Source: CAZKXX01 sp964556705 (lineage in GTDB: Bacteria; Acidobacteriota; Terriglobia; UBA7540). From it: a stretch of DNA of 9,957 bases. Below are positions 6,573 to 9,957 of this stretch, piece by piece. The DNA lies in NCBI GenBank assembly GCA_964556705.1, contig CAZKXX010000120.1:1-9957 (forward strand), written 5' to 3'. The stretch's first letter is position 1. Each line of letters begins with the position of its first letter. The translations under genes and the position numbers were made by a program. Under the pieces are notes generated by a model, which had not been told where the DNA came from, ran no database searches, and saw only the letters and a program-made list of their open reading frames with translations.

Positions 6573-6614
6573 CCTTCTGACCTTCAACCTTCGGCTGTCC
6601 GCTTTGAACTCGCG
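6573..6614 (-). repeat. Degenerate 7-bp tandem repeat array, right copy in inverted orientation
   Basis: Read on the minus strand this has the same 7-nt register, with units such as CGAAGGT (6587-6593) and TGAAGGT (6580-6586). It mirrors the left array: GTTGAAAGTC at 6502-6511 is complementary at 9 of 10 positions to GACCTTCAAC at 6579-6588. A perfect palindrome, CCGGCCGG (6549-6556), lies near the midpoint. The spacer 6481-6636 otherwise holds no gene. Confidence 0.5.
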
Positions 6615-6636
6615 CCCCAGACCCGTTGATTCCGGC

Positions 6637-7317
6637 TCACGGTCTTCGCAACCAGCGGAATCCCACCGTCAGCATGCTGGCATTGAACCCGCGGTTAGGC
6701 GGCTCGATGCTGGCGTTGGACATGTGCGCGTAGCGGTATTCGAACACCAGGGCGCGCTGCGGCTGGAAGAAGTACTGGACGCCCGCGCCGGCCTGCGAAA
6801 AAAACTGAAGCGATCCGTCGAGTTCGATGACTTTCCGGTGGAGCGTCGTGTTCAGGACGCTCGATCCCAGATTGACGAAGGGAAGCCAGCGGCGGTTGAG
6901 CGGCGGAGTGTCAAAGTGAAAGAGCAGAGAATAGCCGGTAACGCGCCCGCCCGGGTGTACGGCGTTGCCGATCAAGCCCTCATTGATGATTTCGAATCGC
7001 CGAAACGGGCCTCGCTCCCAGTCCGCCACGATAAGCCGGAGCTGGGGCTGGGCAATGAGCAGGTTGATATGCGAGATGTTCCGCGGGATGGCGTTCTGGA
7101 CAGCGTAGCCGAGCTGGAAGCCGTAATTCCACCGGCCGCGATTGGCCCAGGGCGGGAGCTCCTCAACTGAACCTGTCTCTGATTCTGCCGGAGGGGCAAC
7201 GGCCGGTTCACCGGCTGTCTGCTGGGCGTGGAGGCTGAACGCCGGCCAGGCAACGAGAAGAACGCAGAGCGTTGCGGTCTGAAAGGGCGCAACACGCGAA
7301 GACAGCCGGATCAACAA
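6637..7317 (-). CDS. PagL-like lipid A 3-O-deacylase / acyloxyacyl hydrolase, outer-membrane beta-barrel
   Basis: Predicted outer-membrane enzyme that removes an acyl chain from lipid A. 226 residues. A signal peptide spans 1-31 (hydrophobic 15-28, likely cut after SLHA), followed by an Ala/Pro/Glu-rich segment to about 55. The rest alternates in short amphipathic strands, as in an 8-stranded barrel. The C-terminal signature YRYAHMSNASIEPPNRGFN matches the PagL/acyloxyacyl hydrolase motif H-x-S-N-A followed by N-x-G-x-N, with probable catalytic His198 and Ser200. The third residue of the PagL triad (Glu) is not in its usual spacing; Glu205 is the nearest candidate. The start is TTG 7317 or TTG 7314, and AAGGTG just upstream serves either. 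It lies 43 bp downstream of the glycosyltransferase on the same strand, so the two are probably co-transcribed. Family call is moderate, based on motif and barrel pattern only. Confidence 0.68.
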   Translation of the reverse strand: MLIRLSSRVAPFQTATLCVLLVAWPAFSLHAQQTAGEPAVAPPAESETGSVEELPPWANRGRWNYGFQLGYAVQNAIPRNISHINLLIAQPQLRLIVADWERGPFRRFEIINEGLIGNAVHPGGRVTGYSLLFHFDTPPLNRRWLPFVNLGSSVLNTTLHRKVIELDGSLQFFSQAGAGVQYFFQPQRALVFEYRYAHMSNASIEPPNRGFNASMLTVGFRWLRRP

Positions 7318-7360
7318 AAAGCACCTTTAGCTGGAGAATGACGACGCGGTCGCCGGCGGA

Positions 7361-8083
7361 TTATTCCGGGCCGGGGGAAGTCGCCGGCATCGTCGGCTGC
7401 CGCCAGACCTGAAAAACCGTCCAGAGAATTTTCGCGCCGGCGCGCAGCGACGCGCCGAACGAACCCGAAATCTTCGAGCGACCCGCGGCGCGACGCCGGT
7501 AGCGGACCGGCACTTCCGCGACGCGCAAACCGAGCCGCGCCGCTTTCGCCTGCATTTCGACCGTCCAGCCGAAACCGCGGTCGCGCATTTCGAGCCGCTC
7601 GAGCGCCCGGCGGGTGACGATGCGCATGGGCCCGAGGTCCGTAAACCGTACTCCCCAGAGGGAACGAATCAGCTCCGTCGTCAGCCAGTTTCCGAAGCGC
7701 TGGAGCGGCTGTAGCGCGCCGACTTCGGGCCCGCCCAGCACGCGGGAGCCGAGAACGAGATCGTAACCGCCCGATTCGAGCACATCGAGCAGTCGCGCCA
7801 GATCCTGCGGGTCGTCAGAGAGGTCGGCGTCCAGGAAAGCCACGGCCTCGCACTCCGGGGGGAGCTGCGAGAGCCCCGCGAGGCACGCCTGTCCGTAGCC
7901 GCGACGCTTCTCGGCCACGACGGTTGCTCCCGCCGCGCGCGCGGCCTCCGCGGTGCGGTCGCAGCTGCCGTTATCCACGACCATCACGCAACTGAACCGC
8001 CCACGCGGGAGTTCGTTGAGGAGTTCTGCGATCGTTCCTTCTTCATCGAGCGCGGGGATGATCAGTGCGCAGTTGAGCGCCAT
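7361..8083 (-). CDS. Family 2 glycosyltransferase, dolichol-phosphate-mannose-synthase-like
   Basis: Transfers a sugar from a nucleotide donor, typically to a polyprenyl phosphate or other lipid carrier at the cytoplasmic membrane face. 240 residues from ATG 8083; an upstream ATG at 8110 would add 9 residues, and neither has a strong SD. GT-A fold motifs: N-terminal LIIPALDEEGTI (7-18), VVDNGSCDRT (35-44), the metal-binding DADLSDDP (85-92), LGSRVLGG (111-118), and the clade-typical FTDLGPMRIVTRRALERL and GFGWTVEMQAKA (171-181). It ends VPVRYRRRAAGRSKISGSFGASLRAGAKILWT with no transmembrane helices after the catalytic domain. It heads a short minus-strand unit with the PagL-like gene and diverges from lepB, suggesting cell-envelope glycolipid work. 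The sugar and acceptor are unknown. Confidence 0.9.
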   Translation of the reverse strand: MALNCALIIPALDEEGTIAELLNELPRGRFSCVMVVDNGSCDRTAEAARAAGATVVAEKRRGYGQACLAGLSQLPPECEAVAFLDADLSDDPQDLARLLDVLESGGYDLVLGSRVLGGPEVGALQPLQRFGNWLTTELIRSLWGVRFTDLGPMRIVTRRALERLEMRDRGFGWTVEMQAKAARLGLRVAEVPVRYRRRAAGRSKISGSFGASLRAGAKILWTVFQVWRQPTMPATSPGPE

Positions 8084-8168
8084 CACTGGGTCCGTCCGGC
8101 AAGGCGGCATATCTTAACAGATGTTCGCCAGCGCCGGCGGGTGCAGCGAAACGGCCCGACGCGACCTG

Positions 8169-8198
8169 CTGACAGGGGCGTCGAAAATGTGCTATAAA
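8169..8198 (+). promoter_or_regulatory. Promoter of lepB
   Basis: CTGACA (8169-8174), an 18-nt spacer and TATAAA (8193-8198), or CTATAA with 17. It predicts a start near 8205 and a very short leader before the lepB ATG at 8216. No equally clear promoter is seen for the divergent glycosyltransferase in 8084-8168. Confidence 0.6.
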
Positions 8199-8215
8199 GA
8201 ATCGACGCGGAGGCA

Positions 8216-8797
8216 ATGGAACCCGGCCAACTCCTCGAACTCCGGACCCCCGAAAGCGCCCAGCCCTCCGGGAGGGAACGGAGCGGCTTTTTTGACGCCC
8301 GCTATTGGCTGCGCGACCTCCTCCTTTCGCTTCTGCTGGCCTTCATTGTCATCTTCTTCCTCTATCAGCCGGTGCAGGTGGAGGGCACGAGCATGCTGCC
8401 CCGCCTGAGCCCGCATGAGCGCATCTTCATCAACAAGATGGTGTACCACTTCGAGCCCATCCGGCGCGGCGACATTGTGGTGTTCCGCTATCCGCTGGAC
8501 CCGGCCAAGTCCTACATCAAGCGCGTCGTCGGGTTGCCAGGGGAGCGCGTCAGCGTGCGCGGAGGTCGCGTGTATGTGAACGGCGAACCGCTGGACGAGC
8601 CGTATCTGGCGACCGGGGCGGCGGACCGGCAGAGCTATCCGGAAGCCGTCGTCGGCCCGGACCACTATTATGTGCTCGGCGATCATCGCGGCTCTTCGAA
8701 CGACAGCCGAGTGTGGGGCACGGTTCATCGCAAGTTCATTTACGGCAAGGCGGTTTTCGTTTATTGGCCGTTTCGCGAGCTTGGGCCGGTCGAGTAA
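8216..8797 (+). CDS. lepB: Signal peptidase I
   Basis: Membrane-anchored serine/lysine protease that removes signal peptides from exported proteins on the outer face of the inner membrane. 193 residues, a compact form with one N-terminal membrane helix (about 34-50: LLLSLLLAFIVIFFLY). All family boxes are present: VEGTSMLPRL with nucleophile Ser59; ERIFINKMVY; GDIVVFRYP; SYIKRVVGLPGE with general base Lys102; and YVLGDHRGSSNDSRVWG (152-168). GGAGG (8209-8213) precedes the ATG with only 2 nt between, closer than usual, but no other in-frame start fits. The gene is transcribed toward carA with a 121-bp gap. Confidence 0.96.
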   Translation: MEPGQLLELRTPESAQPSGRERSGFFDARYWLRDLLLSLLLAFIVIFFLYQPVQVEGTSMLPRLSPHERIFINKMVYHFEPIRRGDIVVFRYPLDPAKSYIKRVVGLPGERVSVRGGRVYVNGEPLDEPYLATGAADRQSYPEAVVGPDHYYVLGDHRGSSNDSRVWGTVHRKFIYGKAVFVYWPFRELGPVE

Positions 8798-8918
8798 GCC
8801 GGCGGCAGACGACTCGGAGACGAGGCGGCCGCGAAGAATTACGACAGAGCGCCAGGAGACGGACTCAAGCGGGGGCGAAGAGCATGTCCGGCGCGGGAAC
8901 CTCACGATCGGAGCGTGA

Positions 8919-9957
8919 ATGGAGGCGATACTCGCCTTAGAAGACGGACGGGTTTTCCGCGGGCGCGCTTACGGCGCGCCGCGCGAGCGTTTTGGCGAAG
9001 TCGTTTTTAACACCTCTCTTTCCGGCTACCAGGAAATCCTCACCGACCCTTCCTACGCGGGCCAGATCGTTTGCCTGACTTACCCGCATATCGGAAATTA
9101 CGGCACGAACGCGCTCGACTGCGAGGCCGCAAAGCCTTACGCCGAGGGGCTGGTGGTCCGCGAACTGAGCCAGCTCGCCAGTAATTGGCGGTCGGAAGAG
9201 GAAGTATCGGAGTTTCTCTCCCAGCACGGCGTGCCCATCATCTCGGACGTTGACACGCGCGCGCTGGTCCGCCACCTGCGCGCCCACGGCTCGATGCGGG
9301 GAGTGATTTCCGCGGCCGACCTCGACGAGAAAAGTCTGGTGGCCAAAGCCAAGGCCTCTCCCTCGATGGCCGGGCTGGACCTCGCGAGCGGCGTCTCGAC
9401 CCCGACCCGCTACGAATGGCGCGAGCCTTCCGGAGATCTCTACGCCGAGGGAAAACAGACTCCGGCGCCGCGCTTCCACGTCGTGGCCTATGATTTCGGC
9501 ATCAAGCAGAATATTCTCCGCAAGCTGGTGGACGCGGGCTGCCGCGTGACGGTGGTGCCGGCCAAGACGTCGGCTGAAGACGCGCTGGCGCTCAAGCCGG
9601 ACGGCATCTTCCTCTCAAACGGCCCGGGCGACCCCGAGCCGCTTCAGTATGCCGCGAAGACCGTCCGCAAACTGATGGGCCGCGTGCCGATTTTCGGCAT
9701 CTGTCTCGGCCATCAGATCGTGGGTCTGGCGCTCGGCGGGAAGACCTACAAGCTGAAGTTCGGCCATCACGGCGGGAACCATCCGGTGCTCAACCTCGAG
9801 ACTCAGAAGGTGGAGATTACCGCCCAGAATCACGGCTTCGCGGTGGACCCGGACTCGCTCAACGCGAACGACGTGGTGCTGACGCACCGGAATTTGAACG
9901 ACGACACGCTGGAAGGCTTGCGGCACAAGTCGCTGCCGTTGTTCAGCGTGCAATATC
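8919..9957 (+). CDS. carA: Carbamoyl-phosphate synthase small (glutaminase) subunit, 3'-truncated
   Basis: Hydrolyses glutamine and passes ammonia to CarB for carbamoyl phosphate, the entry to pyrimidine and arginine synthesis. 346 residues are visible, open to the right edge. The N-terminal small-subunit domain starts MEAILALEDGRVFRG and contains EVVFNTSLSGYQEILTDPSY (27-46) and YPHIGNYG (55-62). The class I glutamine amidotransferase domain has VVAYDFGIKQNILR (188-201), FLSNGPGDP (231-239), FGICLGHQI with nucleophile Cys262 (259-267), and FGHHGGNHPV (281-290). The window ends in LFSVQY, exactly before the expected HPE that supplies the catalytic His and Glu, so this is an edge cut, not a defect. 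GGAG (8910-8913) lies 5 nt before the ATG. The 8798-8918 gap after lepB shows no terminator or clear promoter, so read-through from lepB is possible. Confidence 0.96.
   Translation, partial: MEAILALEDGRVFRGRAYGAPRERFGEVVFNTSLSGYQEILTDPSYAGQIVCLTYPHIGNYGTNALDCEAAKPYAEGLVVRELSQLASNWRSEEEVSEFLSQHGVPIISDVDTRALVRHLRAHGSMRGVISAADLDEKSLVAKAKASPSMAGLDLASGVSTPTRYEWREPSGDLYAEGKQTPAPRFHVVAYDFGIKQNILRKLVDAGCRVTVVPAKTSAEDALALKPDGIFLSNGPGDPEPLQYAAKTVRKLMGRVPIFGICLGHQIVGLALGGKTYKLKFGHHGGNHPVLNLETQKVEITAQNHGFAVDPDSLNANDVVLTHRNLNDDTLEGLRHKSLPLFSVQY

Noticed and set aside
6555..6616. tRNA-like stretch (GCGTAACCAAGCGGTAG resembles a D-arm)
   Set aside because: There is no acceptor stem of the right length, no TTCGA-type T-loop and no plausible anticodon arm. 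The 3' part is explained by the heptamer repeats.
8884..8940. An 18-codon frame (MSGAGTSRSEREWRRYSP) overlapping the carA start, a possible leader peptide
   Set aside because: It has no good ribosome site and no run of regulatory codons or attenuator hairpins, and it overlaps the strong carA start out of frame; chance is the simpler explanation.

Overview
This is a GC-rich chromosomal stretch of a Gram-negative (diderm) bacterium. It carries nine protein-coding genes, two of them cut by the window edges, and almost all of it is core housekeeping or envelope biology. An HtrA protease, a PagL-like outer-membrane deacylase and the GC-rich codon use fit a diderm. The style of the genes and the degenerate 7-bp intergenic repeats would suit an acidobacterial or related genome. 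That placement is inference; no rRNA or other decisive marker is present. I see no mobile element, CRISPR array, tRNA or rRNA.

Layout. (1) 3-1723, plus strand: the 3' part of an HtrA/Do-family periplasmic serine protease with two PDZ domains. It overlaps by 4 nt (TTGA) a small exported protein with a peptidoglycan-binding fold. (2) 1771-3261, minus strand: an NAD(P)-dependent aldehyde dehydrogenase, convergent with region 1. It has a clear Shine-Dalgarno (SD) site, and a candidate promoter overlaps a 6-bp-arm inverted repeat. (3) 3442-6480, plus strand: a heat-shock operon hrcA-grpE-dnaJ with no dnaK. It is driven by a near-consensus sigma-70-type promoter. No canonical CIRCE operator is visible. 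A different imperfect palindrome lies directly before the hrcA start, and HrcA itself has an unusual residue in its recognition-helix motif. Both intercistronic gaps contain GC-rich hairpins. (4) 6481-6636: a non-coding spacer with two oppositely oriented, degenerate 7-bp-period repeat arrays that form an imperfect inverted repeat. (5) 6637-8083, minus strand: a likely two-gene unit, a family 2 glycosyltransferase of the dolichol-phosphate-mannose-synthase-like type followed by a PagL-like lipid A 3-O-deacylase/acyloxyacyl hydrolase. (6) 8169-9957, plus strand: a promoter, lepB (signal peptidase I), and carA (carbamoyl-phosphate synthase small subunit), which runs off the right end just before its catalytic His/Glu.

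How the parts relate. HtrA, the peptidoglycan-binding protein, HrcA/GrpE/DnaJ and LepB all concern protein quality control, export or the envelope. The glycosyltransferase and the deacylase act on glycolipid or LPS. ALDH and CarA are metabolic and look unconnected to the rest. I did not find a convincing undescribed system. The most useful leads are the regulation of the hrcA operon (variant repressor plus non-CIRCE palindrome plus intercistronic hairpins) and the paired heptamer arrays after dnaJ.
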